A DNA stretch of 64,000 nucleotides from Eutrigla gurnardus (GCA_963514095.1 OY741273.1:19295465-19359464), one strand, 5' to 3'. Positions 1-11,969 are shown, counted from the stretch's first letter. Notes: a model not told the origin generated them from the sequence alone. Numbers and translations are program-made.

Positions 1-56
1 CCAGGCCTCTGGACATCCTCAACGCCGCTCAGTTGGTGAAAGTGTTCCCACGTTGA
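1..56 (+). CDS. 3' end of an unidentified upstream gene (terminal exon, partial)
   Basis: Reading from base 3, the sequence encodes RPLDILNAAQLVKVFPR followed by TGA at 54-56; bases 1-2 finish a codon from outside the window. The short frame is amphipathic and protein-like. It is followed by about 500 bases with two AATAAA signals, which is the arrangement expected at the end of a gene. I do not recognise the protein. Only 17 codons are visible, so a chance open frame cannot be excluded. The gene would lie head-to-tail with the gene starting near 4 kb. No introns, domains or start can be judged. Confidence 0.5.
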   Translation, partial: RPLDILNAAQLVKVFPR

Positions 57-580
57 CCTTGTAATGGCAAAGTGTGATGAAATGCAGCCCAACGGGTAAC
101 ATACTTGTCACGCCACATGCAAAAGTTTGGTCAATGAATCATCAGATGGTGTGTGTAGAACCTCCATCAGCAGGACAGGTCTTACCAGCAGTGCCAGTTT
201 GAGTCAGACGTGACCCGCCACGCCCTCCAGTGTTAGTTAAAGCTCACAACGTTCACCGTAGTGGAAAAACCTTCATCTTTAGCTCATCAACCTGCAGCCA
301 AAACATCTTTTTCCTCACAAATGACCAAAGTAAAAGGGTGGGTCAGAAGTGATAACAAGTCAGATAGGGGAGTCTTAAAATAGCTCCTGTTGTGTGATTT
401 GTTCAATAAAAGAGAACTGCTGTTATACCAGTATGATTAGACACATCTGCTCCAAAAATGCAGACTATTTTAGTGTTTGCACTGACTTGTGTCGGCTGCC
501 ACAACGAGTTGAGATACCGAAGGAGCTGTGCCAATTAAGATGTTATTTAATAAATCATGTATCCTCTCTGCTGTAACAGC
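57..580 (+). other. probable 3' UTR of the upstream gene, with two poly(A) signals
   Basis: AATAAA occurs at 405-410 and again at 549-554. The second is followed within 30-45 bases by a T/GT-rich stretch (about 581-600), the usual layout of a downstream cleavage element, so cleavage near 565-580 is the better guess. The first signal has a weaker downstream element and may be an alternative site. The rest of the segment is ordinary mixed-composition sequence without repeats. The reading depends on the 1-56 coding call. Confidence 0.4.
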
Positions 581-599
581 GTCGCCTTTGTGTCATTTT

Positions 600-1687
600 C
601 AGGAATGATGGTTCCTGGGAGACCGGACTGCTCTGTTTGTCTTTTACGATCTTGTCTATTTACAAAATGAGTGTGACGCAGAACGAACTTGTCTTCCTGT
701 CTTTTCACTGAAATATGCTGTTCTCGTGTAAACAAGGACCAACACAAAGTCATTGCCTTTCCCCCATTAGGTTCTTCTGTCAAGTAAATTGTCTTTTCTT
801 CACCACAAGATGGCACTGTTATAATGGTCACAGTTTGAAATCCAAGTAGACAAAGTATTAACATAAATAAGAAATACTTTTCAAGATGTATATTTAAAAA
901 AAAAAAAAACATACTTAAAGACAATGTTATTGTTTGTCATTGATTTATGTCATTTTTTTAAATGAGAAAACAGAAATGTAACAACAGAATGAATAAATGT
1001 TTAATATAATAATGTTTATTTAGATTTTAAGTGTCAAATTGTTAAATTTTCTCTTTTGGACTGAATATTGATATTCAGTGAATCTGTAATGGCTGCAGAG
1101 TATGGAACTTCCATAAAATTGCATCATGTTTAATTGGACAGTATTTTTTGTCGGTACAATCTATTTGAAAAGTAACTTCAGGTCTTTCACATCTTTTATG
1201 GTTGCGCAGAAAAAAGAAAGAAACATGGAGTGGTTTTCAGAAAGGAATCAATAATAAATCAAGTGTTCGTTTTCATGGGGCTGCTGCCCATCCATCATCA
1301 TTTAAACCTATTGTTTATTTTTAGGGACTATTGAAGAGATGATTTACACATTTTATCTTGTGTATGAGGTTTCATTTGTTCCAAAAGTGTGTCTACTTTC
1401 AGAATACCATATTCACATATTCTTTCATATATTGTGTGCCTTTTGTCAGCTGGTTGAAATCTATAGGGTCCAGTGAAATCCCTTCCAGTGTGACCCCATG
1501 GGACCTTGTTTCAGAAACAATATGTTGTAACCTAAATGACGAGAAACACTTTTTTGTATTCAATGAATTACACATATAATATTCATCAAATTGCAAGATC
1601 ATTTTACACATAAAGAAAATTTGCATTTTCTAGTAAAACTGTTGGCGTATTAGACAATATGCATATCTCAAAAGTAACATGTTTTTT
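600..1687. other. intergenic A/T-rich sequence, nothing recognisable
   Basis: An A/T-rich stretch with a poly(A) run near 898-909 and no convincing gene. Open frames on both strands around 1358-1626 overlap each other, lack splice or Kozak context and have no recognisable motif, so they are treated as chance. Confidence 0.5.
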
Positions 1688-1775
1688 TAAATTTTTTTTA
1701 TTTAACCTTTATTTAACCAGCTTATTGAGATATACAATCTCTTTTGCAAAAGCGACCTGGCCAAGAGGCAGCAGA
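1688..1775. repeat. fragment of an old interspersed repeat common in fish
   Basis: After a T-rich run, the segment contains TTTATTTAACCTTTATTTAA, then a CAATCTCTTTTGCAAAAGCG stretch and GCGACCTGGCCAAGAGGCAG. This ordered set of blocks is one I know from many fish loci as a dispersed repeat. Family membership is from memory of the pattern, not from a search. It is short, has no obvious terminal repeats and is probably a degraded fragment. It ends directly against the CRE-site cluster. Confidence 0.45.
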
Positions 1776-2065
1776 AGTGACGTCTCTCGCTGAAGGAATG
1801 ACGCTTGTTTGTTTCGTGCTATGACGTACACATGGACGATGTGCGTTGCTCATTCTTTCTCTTCCCAGCTGATCGAAAGGTAAAACACATCAGGTAAGAT
1901 CACGTGACATGTGTGCGTTGAACAGAGCTAGGTCAGCTAGCTAGCACGCCGAGGTGACGGCCATGTTAGTGACGTGCGCTGAGCGACACGAGAGACGTAG
2001 TACACTAGTTCAACAACCGGTTAAAGTCTCAAGTAAACACTTTCGACACTCCTTGATACGTCAGA
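1775..2065 (+). promoter_or_regulatory. cluster of CRE-like sites with an E-box; possible promoter
   Basis: Six TGACG-type motifs lie within 290 bases: TGACGT at 1778 and 1822, TGACG at 1799 and 1955, TGACGTG at 1970, and TACGTCA (reverse orientation) at 2057. A CACGTG E-box is at 1901-1906. The block is clearly richer in CpG than the A/T-rich sequence on either side. A good splice donor (CAG followed by GTAAGA) sits at 1894, so this could be the first, non-coding exon of an alternative transcript. CREB/ATF-type control is inferred only from motif content. Confidence 0.35.
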
Positions 2066-3229
2066 GCCTAATGCGTGATTGAAATCAGCTGTATGCAGCG
2101 CTGCAAGGCAGGGAAGCGGCACCACAGCATGTGAGTTGAATGCCCCCAAAAATGTATCTCAACTTTGTTGCAATTTGATGCATAATGTGACTGTTCTTTA
2201 ATCAAAAATACCAAATATGTTCTGGTTCTCAAGTGTGAGTATTTGCAACTTTTCTTTGCCCTATGAGGTAATGATGTGAGGAGATTTGGATTTCGGACTA
2301 TTGATCAGACATAGGCTAACATGCAAAATATAACTTTTTTTTTACATTTTTAAAAATCAACTGATTCATCAGAAACATAAAGCAGTGTAAACAATCATGA
2401 AGATGTTCTTATTGCAGTAAAATAGCAATGTACAACATCTATTTTCATAGCCAAAATTGAAATAAACTGCAATATGTTGTAATAATAGAATCATTTTCGT
2501 CCCTTTTGATTCAGAAATGACTTGAACTTCAAATGTTGTAGCCTACTGCTTGAAGCTAGTCTGTCCTCGGGTGACACCAGCGAGCTTGAGGTCGTAGCAC
2601 CAAAAGATCTAACCTGGTGCACTATTGTTGTTTCCCCTCTTGCACAACTTGCTTGAATGCAATATCACAGAAGTAGTATGACCTTTTGAGAGAGGCAGCT
2701 GAGGGTGCATGTGAGAAAAGTTTAAAGTTCAGCCCCAAAGAGAAAGATGAACGAGAGGGATGGTGAAGGCCTCAGGGGAAGCTTAAGATCATTGAATTTG
2801 TAGCTCATTTGTCTCCGTTGACAGATACATGTCTGTCAGTTTGATATAGGGCACTTCCCTCATTATGTCTTTGCCTTTTATTGTTGCCTTCTTCAAAGTC
2901 TAAGAAGGCCCCCAAAAAGTAGTTTCACTGGCCTACAATCACTTATAAAAGTCACAGTTCATCAGAACATCACTGCACTGATAATTAACATTTTGCACTA
3001 TGAAAATGACCGATATAATACAAAATAAAATACTGTTATAATAGCAACAACCATCAAAGAGGCTGATTTATTCCAACATAATTGTTTTGATTAAATTATT
3101 GATTATATCAATTATTATATATTGCAGCCTACTTATCATTTACTGTAAAATAAAAGAAAAAAGAAACAAGAATAGGACTACTATTCTATTTTATCGGTTG
3201 TTCTGTGTTCGCACCGCAGGAGGGCACGA

Positions 3230-3231
<2 letters not shown>
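2066..3231. other. A/T-rich spacer, no gene seen
   Basis: Mixed and A/T-rich sequence between the CRE-site cluster and the CpG-rich promoter region. It contains short T and A runs but no repeat family, RNA gene or exon that I can support. Confidence 0.5.
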
Positions 3232-3302
<71 letters not shown>

Positions 3303-3317
3303 TCTCTCTCTCTCTCG
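3232..3317. repeat. compound (TC)n-(CG)5-(CT)n microsatellite in the promoter region
   Basis: About 30 TC units (3232-3291) are followed by five CG units (3292-3301) and about seven CT units. The array opens the CpG-rich region upstream of the signal-peptide exon. Homopurine/homopyrimidine tracts can form triplex DNA, alternating CG can form Z-DNA, and GA/TC tracts in promoters can bind GAGA-type factors. A regulatory role here is inference. Confidence 0.9.
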
Positions 3318-3580
3318 TCTGGCGTCAGCGGTCTCCCAGCAACAGCCGGGCTCGAGCTCAGCTCAATCATCCGCTGCTGAGCGCCGTCGTGCAGCAAAGA
3401 CGCGCTCAGACTAAAACAGGAACCCGGGTGGATTTTACCTACAAAATAAAAGCACACTGATTTCTCGCGCTCCCATTTGCTGCAGTCTTGTTTGCTCAGG
3501 CGCATCCTGGCTGACTTTACTGGACACTTTCGGTCGTCCAGTCTACCTTGGACTAAAATGTGTGGAATTTTAAGATGCAT
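3318..3580 (+). promoter_or_regulatory. CpG-rich promoter-proximal region
   Basis: Locally GC- and CpG-rich sequence following the (TC)n tract, in contrast to the A/T-rich flanks. It precedes a possible leader exon at 3842 and the coding start at 4395. A TATA-like ACAAAATAAAAG lies near 3441. Transcription could start in this block, but no initiation site can be fixed from sequence alone. Confidence 0.4.
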
Positions 3581-3841
3581 TGTTCGTTCAAAGTTATTAC
3601 AAATCTTAACTGTACTTCACAAGCTAATATCACTTATATGAAACGTTTTTTTTTTTTTTCAATAATAATTTTATTATATGGGAAAAAAACGTTTTAGAAC
3701 ACGTTTGGCGCACACAGGTAGAGTGGAGTGAAACGGGCCGCCGGACTCGTCCACCTCGTGACACATGTCCTTGTGTGTTTTATTTTGAAAAATATCAACA
3801 GGAAATCGTACTGTTTCTAATGCTCATTTTTTTGCTCCTAG

Positions 3842-3946
3842 GTCCGCTTATCCACAGCAGACCAGACGAGAAACCATGGAGCGCAACAAGACGCGTTGGA
3901 GAGACTCACCAAGCGGACGGGAAAAGTGACAGTTTCTGATCTGTTT
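3842..3946 (+). other. candidate non-coding leader exon with a short uORF
   Basis: A T-rich tract ending TTTGCTCCTAG (AG at 3840-3841) is a plausible acceptor, and GTAAGT at 3947 is a consensus donor, giving a 105-nt exon. It contains ATG at 3876 in strong context (GAAACCATGG), opening a 17-codon frame that stops at 3927-3929 (MERNKTRWRDSPSGREK). If used, the exon would splice to a downstream acceptor such as CACTTAG at 4217. The competing model is independent initiation from the TATA box at 4166. Confidence 0.4.
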
Positions 3947-4165
3947 GTAAGTCACTTCCAGCGAAAATCATCCGATTTTTCTTTCTTTCTTTTCTTTTTT
4001 TTTTTTTTACACCAGAAGGTGAACATTGAGTGACTCCAAACGTGCGTAAATTGACTGGAGGTGTCAAGGAAGGAAAACGGTGTTGGAGTGACCAGTAGCT
4101 ACCAAAGAACGGGGGGAAAGGGGGAGTCGAAAAGAGAGAGAGAGAGAGACGCGTGCCCCGCTGGA

Positions 4166-4172
4166 TATAAAT
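4166..4172 (+). promoter_or_regulatory. TATA box upstream of the signal-peptide exon
   Basis: TATAAAT lies 229 bases before the start codon at 4395. Initiation about 30 bases downstream (near 4195-4200) would give a 5' leader of about 195 bases carrying both short upstream frames. The motif sits just after a GA-rich tract (4135-4149) in the CpG-rich region. No transcript evidence is available. Confidence 0.35.
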
Positions 4173-4227
4173 GCTCTCTCTGTTGTTTTTTTCGCACATT
4201 TTGAACATTTCACTTAGTTCTGGCGAA

Positions 4228-4321
4228 ATGTCGCTCGTGTGCGCTGCGTAAAAACCCCGGACTCCTTCCGCGTCTCATGCCAGGAGACGGAACAGTTACT
4301 TCCCTCCAAGGAAACTGTTAG
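4228..4321 (+). promoter_or_regulatory. two short upstream open reading frames in the 5' leader
   Basis: ATG at 4228 opens a 7-codon frame (MSLVCAA) ending with TAA at 4249-4251. ATG at 4277 opens a 14-codon frame ending with TAG at 4319-4321. Both terminate before the main start at 4395, leaving 74 bases for reinitiation. With the 3876 frame, a fully spliced leader would carry three uORFs, which often damp translation or make it stress-responsive. The effect here is inferred. Confidence 0.4.
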
Positions 4322-4394
4322 CGGAGCTGAGGTTTGATCAAGAGGGAGGCGCTGGGCTTCAAACTGAGAAGCGGTCACTGAACAGTTACGCACC

Positions 4395-4455
4395 ATGGTG
4401 AAGTTTCATAACTCGGACCTATGGATAGCCTGGATGGTCATTTTCTGCATGGAGG
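4395..4455 (+). CDS. first coding exon: signal peptide of an unidentified secreted or membrane protein
   Basis: The ATG at 4395 has strong Kozak context (CGCACCATGG). Twenty codons follow, starting MVKFHNSDL with the hydrophobic run LWIAWMVIFCM, plus one base of a split glycine codon. A basic residue near the N terminus followed by a short hydrophobic core is typical of a signal peptide, so the product should enter the secretory pathway. The exon ends in phase 1 at a near-perfect donor (GAGG followed by GTAAGT). A short signal exon ending in phase 1 before a very large intron is common in vertebrate cell-surface receptors and adhesion molecules. I could not match the sequence to a named gene. 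The next compatible exon is at 25828. Confidence 0.6.
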
Positions 4456-5513
4456 GTAAGTTGTGTGACACTCGGAAACTTTGTGTACTAATTCCAAGCA
4501 CAATTTCACCTCGTACACATCATTCTAGTAATGATTTGTTTATTTAGTTATGGGGAACTATTCCAAAGGGCTTGCATGTTTTCTATCACGTGTACAAATG
4601 ATTAGTATTATATAGCTACATCTGCAACAGTACTGCAAAACAGATGTATTTGGATTTAAATTGTGCCACAGGCTCACCCCCACCCCCCCTCCTCCTCCTT
4701 AATACTGTATGTTTGGATCAGGCAGACAAATCCCCGGCATTTCCACAAAAAACTAAAGCACCGATTTAGGAGGACTTTCCCCCGGTTAGTCGCCTCTTCA
4801 TCTCTCCCCAAAGCACTTTTGATTGTGCACGTCTCATCCATAATGCGCCCTGCCGTGCCCGATATCGCTTTAGCACGTCTTATCCAACCCAAGGTCTGAC
4901 ATGACTGCTTTTTGGAACCAACCAGGGACAACACATTCAAACTTGGCACAGTGGGAGAGTCTGTGTTATGAAATAGAAACGGAGCAGACGGTGGAGGGTT
5001 GGTATACCTGTCCGAGAGGCATGGTGAGCGGGCAGCTCAGGAGAGGAAAACCCCAAAGCACAATCACTAGACACTCCTGATTCTCCAATGGGGATGTGTG
5101 GCACAGTTTGTTGAGTCCATCGTACTTGAATCTGTTTACATGTCGACTTTTTGTTGTATAATATGATATCCATGGAATGTGGGAGTTGTCAAGCAAGTCC
5201 TTATACGAGCTTTCCTGACAGAGTTGAGGAAATAAAACGCAACATTAACACAGCAACATGTCACAGCAATGCCATTAATGACAAGATTCATGACACATGA
5301 GCATCATATGTAAATGTACATGGTGTAGGCTAATGAGTGGAGGTGATGGAAATGCATTATGAAAAACGAATGAGTTCATTAAACCCATCTTTTACATGTA
5401 TTGATCTTTATTATTTATTAAAATAGCAAAGCAGGGCAGACAAGTGCTATATGCCAACCAAGTCCTATAGGGCCTCATGTCAGAACACAAAAAGCTTTTC
5501 CACTGAACCATGT

Positions 5514-5580
<67 letters not shown>
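5514..5580. repeat. (AC)n microsatellite
   Basis: About 33 AC units with one extra A at 5541. It generates threonine/histidine and valine/cysteine repeat frames on the two strands that are not genes. Confidence 0.95.
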
Positions 5581-5581
<1 letters not shown>

Positions 5582-8500
5582 TTGCGACAGCCTGACATGT
5601 CAATTTGGACAGAATGATTGTGTGAGATCGAATTGTGTCCTGATTGCCCAGGTGTTTCACTCCGCTGCTCACTTAACTGTATACCTCTGGAGTGAATGGA
5701 TGAATGGTGTCTTGTCAGCTTTACTCAGGGTTACACGCACGCACACGCCCACACACGTGTGCACAAGCTTTTTGAATTTGACCAGTCTGACCCTTTTTGT
5801 CTGATAAAATGATTTTTTTTTTAAGAAAACAAACAATTGTGGATTGTGACCACTCTTTATTTTTCTTTATTCTCCCTGGAAGTGCTTCACATGTCCGTCC
5901 ATCCATCCATTGTCTACTGCTTATCCTGTTATCAGCCACTGCAATGACTGTGTGTCAAGTCGTCAAATGACTTTATAGAAAGAACAACCTGCTTGGCATG
6001 TAAGAGCTCATCAGCTCTATTAACACGCAGGCTAGTCAGAAAGCAGCTGCAATCACAGGGCAGTTTTTCTTCTCTTGCGTCTTGGTGGGGAGCTGCCAGT
6101 TTCTATAAATACATTCTGATGCAGCAAAGTCTGTATTGATTGTGGTTGCTTGTTTAGGCTGTGTGAACTGACCTCCACTTTTGGCATGTCAGACATTGTC
6201 ACTGCATTGATCTGATCTGTTCATTATGTTAGCGGACACCAGATTGTTTTTGTTACGCAACAAACGCCTGAAAAAAGTTTCACTTTTGTTTCACTTGTGC
6301 ATTTTTAACAAACAAATAAAAAAAAAGTGGGGTTTATTTTTGGCATAAAAGCATCCAGTACTCACTTGACGTAATACTCGACCTTAAAAGGAGGTGGAAA
6401 GAGCAAAGTTTTGAAAAGCAGAAAACTGTGAGCGACCGTGACAGGAGGAAGTAATATTCCTAAATGACTTGGACATGTGTCAGCGGCAGCCAAGTTTGTA
6501 CTTTCAGCATTAGTTGGAGGACATGTCATGTCGCTCTTCCGCCATCAACCCTCCCAAGTCACACATAAATATTGTATCCTCTCCTCTCAATTAGAAATAG
6601 GGATCTCACATCTCCACAGGAGAAGAGAAGTTGAGCCGTTCCAATCTGCAGTGGTGAAAACATTTGGAGAAAGTTTGTAAAAACTAAAAGAATAAACAGT
6701 GGAGTCTCTATGTCGATAAACTGATTGGTTCGGCTGTTGCTACAATGAACCCCCATGGCGATACCAACAGAGAGCGGCTCTGTCCGCCATGCCTCGATTT
6801 AACGATTCACCCGGAACAACCCTCGAGGGTGTTGCAGGGGACCGATCCGGAGGTGCAATCAATTTTGAACAAATTGAATCCAAGCAGAGGTGGTGGCTCT
6901 GAACTTCTGAACAACGACTGCTGTTTGTTTTGGTTGTCTGCGTCAAGTATCTCTTATAGAACATTTGGAATTTCTTTGGATTTAGCCTCCAGACTTCGAT
7001 CCCGCTATCCTGCATGTGTGAAATGAAGAGTCCAGCAAGGACGAGCGGCACTCGAGCATAAATAAAAATGACAACACAGACTGTTTCTTCAGCTCATTGA
7101 TATTCAGGGCATTCACGTCTGCATCAAAGCTGAACTTAGACCACCTCCCTTCTCCACTTTCTCTGTGAGCTTGTTAACCTTTTTGAGGATCTGCTAAAAG
7201 TCCTGGCCTGATTGTTGTTTACATGGTCTCCTTTTTTCAGTTTGCTGATTTAATTTCAGTCAAACATAATGGCTGCATTGTATCAGTGAGGATGATTTTA
7301 GGATTTGCTGGCCAAAGGTAGACAAAAGTTGGTGGACAAGTTATTTTTCTGTCAATAACTACATTGATAGTAAATCACCAAACTCATGTTTACTGTGCTT
7401 TTCTGTTGCCTCTTCAAAGCGATTGCCTTTTCAGTTAATTCTTCTCGTCATCATTTGCATGTAAAGATAATGAGGGATAAGAGAGGAGAGTGTTAAAGAG
7501 CTGCAAGGCTCAGCAGGCCATTTAAACACAGCCACCCTTGTAATCTCAGGTGATCTTGCAGCTTTTTTTCATAACAAAATGCATCTAGCATTACATACAG
7601 CAAAAAAAAAAAAAAAAATCCCACTAATGCAGAATGCATATGACAGAAAATCCTGTCTGTGTCAGTTTTTAAGTAGCGTTTTTTTTTTCTTTTTTCTTTT
7701 TTTTCTGCTCTTTCCGCCTGCTGCTAAAAAGGAGCAGCTGGAACAAGAGTGTTGGACAGATGGAACTTTCCACCTCGATTATTTTTCTCACTAAAAATAG
7801 CTCCTCAAAAAATTAAAAGAGCCCTGGGACCGCTTGCAAAGTGCATGTGCGTGTGTGTGTGTTTGAGCGACGGGGAACTTCAGACGACGGGGTCCTCGGA
7901 TGATGGCGACGGCAACGGCCAGCCGGGGAGTGTAAATGAATAAATGATGGGCAGATATTTGGAGGAAGAGAGTGCAGCATTTGCACCGGGTCCCACGGTC
8001 TCTTAAGCACACATTAAACTAGACCCCGTAGAGTCCACAGGCTGCTCTGCTGCACGGCAGTTGGCCAAGCATCTGGGGCAAACATCTGATTCGGTCAGTT
8101 CACAGAGGTTTGGGGCTTTGAGGTTTTGGGGTTGGTTGAACCTTTTTTTTTTTTTTTAAATCAGAGAGTCATGAGCGAGTCAGGAGTGTGTGTGGAGCAG
8201 GGTGATGCTGTTGATGCTGAAATCAGTTGTTTTTTAGCGGCAGTTGGGCTAAATTATTAAAAAAATTGTGATGGAAGTATAGGGTGTGCTTTGTCAAAGC
8301 TGATCTAAAGCTAGGTGGTACGCTTGTCAAAATAGTTTCAGATTCAGGTTGGTCTATAACACTTGGCTGTCCAGTGAGAGTTCATTCATTTTGGATGAGC
8401 GACTGTCACCGCCGCATCATTCTTTGTGGAGGAATTGTGTGAATGAAGCTTTCCAACTCTCATTTTATGACACGATAGACGTTTCATCAGCGTTACGAGA

Positions 8501-8943
8501 CGGTTGCCAAGAAAATCTGCGTTGCAGTACGGATAAAATTATAGATCAATCTTCGTATGTTTGAGCCACAAGATAATTGCCCTGAGCAGCAAGATGACTT
8601 ATTGACCTGATAGTTGGTTAAGAACCTGCGTAAAAGCGACGCCTCCACATGCGTAAATCAAGCACGGAAAAGGAATCGCTGTAGTCCTGCAACAGTGCTT
8701 TGTGCGTTGAAATTCAAAAAGCCGTAAAAATCCACACTTTTGTCCAAAAAAAACCAAACAAACAAGACGACGACGGCCAAAATGAAGCCTCAAAATGCCA
8801 GTCCACAAGTCCAGTGAGCTGCATGGATTTCTATTGAAAAGACCACAAAACATGAGTGAATATACATCATTTATTCATATAAAACAGCATTTTGGTCTGT
8901 GGCAGATTGTACCATTCGGATGAGACCATCGTTTTTAACTTGA

Positions 8944-8945
<2 letters not shown>

Positions 8946-8974
<29 letters not shown>
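8946..8974. repeat. (GT)n microsatellite
   Basis: About 14 GT units in intron 1. Confidence 0.9.
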
Positions 8975-8977
<3 letters not shown>

Positions 8978-9625
8978 TGTGAAGAGCCCTGGGCTTATAC
9001 ATATTTAAGGCGGATGTCTTCCTCCTGTCGTGGTACCCTGAAGATACTCTACATCAAATAAGTAGTTTTGCTTTGCTGACTCTTGATGTTTTACAGGACC
9101 TTTGCTGACAGGACTCATCGTGGAGCTTTTTGCTACATGCAGCCATAATATTAAGGTGGTCATAACAGAGCTTTGATGAGTTTCATATGGTAAAAAAAGA
9201 TGAAACGTTTACGAAGATTCAGCTCATAACCCTGACTATCATTAAGTTTTAGTTTCCTCCTTACTTGCATGACAAATTCATGTTTAACAGTTGCTTCCTG
9301 TCAGGGATTGTCCCAAAGGCTCAGGATGAACAAAGAGTGTGCAAAAAGTCTCTTTAATCCCATGAATGCTAGCAAAGTCATGAGTGTGAGCAAGACTCCT
9401 CGAGGGGCAATTTGTGACCAAGACAAATTTGGGACATTCAAGTTTACTCTATCTATCTAGCAACCTAAACCAAAGACAAAATGGGGTTTTCCACAGATCG
9501 CCCTTGAACAGATAATTGTTGTTACTTGACTCTTGCGCAAGAGCTTCAGAAAAAACCATCAGAAAAATGTAAACCTATTTTATCCATTAGTTGACTTGTA
9601 TTTTACAAAACCATTTCCTCGTATC

Positions 9626-9649
9626 GTGTGTGTGTGTGTGTGTGTGTGT
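9626..9649. repeat. (GT)n microsatellite
   Basis: About 12 GT units, about 170 bases before a much longer GT array. Confidence 0.9.
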
Positions 9650-9815
9650 TTGAGCGCGTACGCATGTGAGATATATTGCGGCTCTCAATCAGGGTCTGCC
9701 AGAGGGTCGTTACGTTGATCTCTGGTATTACCAAGAATAGTTGCTGTGTTTATCATTGTAAGCCTTTATGAGCTCAGATCAATGGTGAAGGAAACGCTCC
9801 ATGCACTCATTAGTC

Positions 9816-9939
<124 letters not shown>

Positions 9940-11969
9940 TCAAATTCCCCAGGCAAATAAATGACTGTGCATCCCAAAGGACCAAGGTTTCCCCCCATAC
10001 TGTAATGACCTCATAAATTGATCAACCAATCACAAATCCTTAGGTTCTAGACAGTCAGTTGGTCTTTTTGCCTCACTAGGCAAATTCACGCTCTCCAGTG
10101 AGCTTGATGTTAAGCTGAATCGGTTGGTTTCAGCTGTTCATTTTCATGCATAGCCTTTTGATTTGATCAGTCAAACCTTTTGTAAATAAACTGAACAATC
10201 TTTTAAAAACATAAAAAGAAAATTGATCTTCCCTTCAGAAGGCATTTGGGGCTTTTCGCGTGCCGCTTGTACACCGTGTCGTCATGAGGCAACAAGTTAG
10301 TGAGGTTTAGTATATAGTTGGGCATAATATGTCACTTGTCCAGCGCACATACGCGGATGCATTTAGGTTGCAGACTTCATGGCGTACAAATGACACGTGT
10401 CATGTATACGCCATATGGTGAGAGAAGGCTGGGGGCCGTCGCAGTACAAATTGCTTAATTGAGGTAATTCCGGGTCTGCAACTTATTGTAGTAATTCCTA
10501 TAATTGGAGCAAATTATTCATCCAACTTCTTACCCCTTGTGACACCCAGCATGTGTATGTATGTGCAGGTCCATGAAGACAGACGTTGCACTGCATTTCC
10601 AGTCGCCCTTGAGGAAGAATGGATGGTTTTAGGTCAGCGTTTCCTGACACGAGGGAGCCCTGACGCAGGGACTATATATTTATGTAGGTGTTTTCAAATG
10701 TATGGCCTTGCATCGCTATCAATTGACTCGATGACTAAATGACCTCACAGCACTTGACGGATCCAGCAGCTGAACTCAGCTGAGAGATCATGCACATCCT
10801 GTGGCCTGCTTTGTGTGCGTGGTAGTTCATTGAGTTGTCTTGACCATATAATTGCGCGAGCTCTAAAAATACACCGGATAATTTCATATGAGGAATGCAA
10901 TTTTATAAATTGCTCGTTGTTGCGCACAGCGAGTTGCCTGTGCTCTCCTGTAACGGCTACCTTTTTAACAGCTTAAGAGCAGCTCCAGAAATGACTTCCG
11001 AGGGTAGAGATCTCACACATGACGTGGTTTTCCAAATAAGATGGGAAACATTTGCTGCCGTGTGCAGAATCTTTCTTTTGTGTTCGGGGGAAAACATCCT
11101 CCATCATGTTTTTATGCCTCTGACGGCAGCATGTTGGTTCAGTTTATGTCTGTGGTCTGTGATAGCCGATAAAATGAGGTGTCGTCCTGACAATGGAGCG
11201 AAAATGTAGAATGCTGCAAAAATGACGAGAATGGAAGGGAACAAAGTGAAAAAGGGGACAGATTCTCCTGCATTAAATATGCCCAGGGCTTTTCACAGCC
11301 ATAGGTAATTCATAAACTGGCTGTTGGGGTAAGAAACTGCTGTTTTATTTGTGCATGCTATTTTCATGCAGTTCAACGTCTCTACTCTCGAAGTCTATTA
11401 ACAGGAAACGCAGTTTTGGAAGGCAGCAGGGAGGCAAAAATAATAAAAAAAGGGTTAAAGGTTTCATATAATCTGTTAGTTTTGGCCATTGCAATGACCA
11501 AGATAACTGCTGAACACAACTACAGAGCATAAAGGGCATATGTGATGCAAAAACATAACACTGACACATCTGAAATATAGCCACATGTGAAAAGATCAAA
11601 TTAAAGTGAATTGGATAAAGTAATGCCATTTTGTTTCCAAATGGAACAAAATAAATCAAACCTTAGTTATTTGGAAGAAAAAAACAAAGGCAAATGTTCA
11701 CATTTTGCACCACAGTTTACAGCCCGACTTCAGGGTTTCTCTGAGGAAGTTGGTTAGTGGAGTTGGGACGGTGACCCGTTGGGTCAGCGCCACACTCGAA
11801 CCACTACAGTGTTAAATGATCTGGTTAGTAAGGACACAGAAATGAGATGTCCCACTCTGTAAGTGTGTGTTGACTGCCCGCGTCGCTCCCTGTAGGAAAC
11901 GTTGAGCGTCGGCTCTCCATAGTTTCATTATTAGTCTCTCTTTTGTCCAGCGCCCTGGAGCTCACTTGT

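Noticed and set aside
547..924. 125-codon minus-strand frame
   Set aside because: It overlaps the probable 3' UTR end and a poly(A) run that supplies its lysine/phenylalanine-rich part, and has no domain.
6740..7051. Overlapping frames of about 100 codons on both strands
   Set aside because: Mutually overlapping, unrecognised, with no splice sites in compatible phase.
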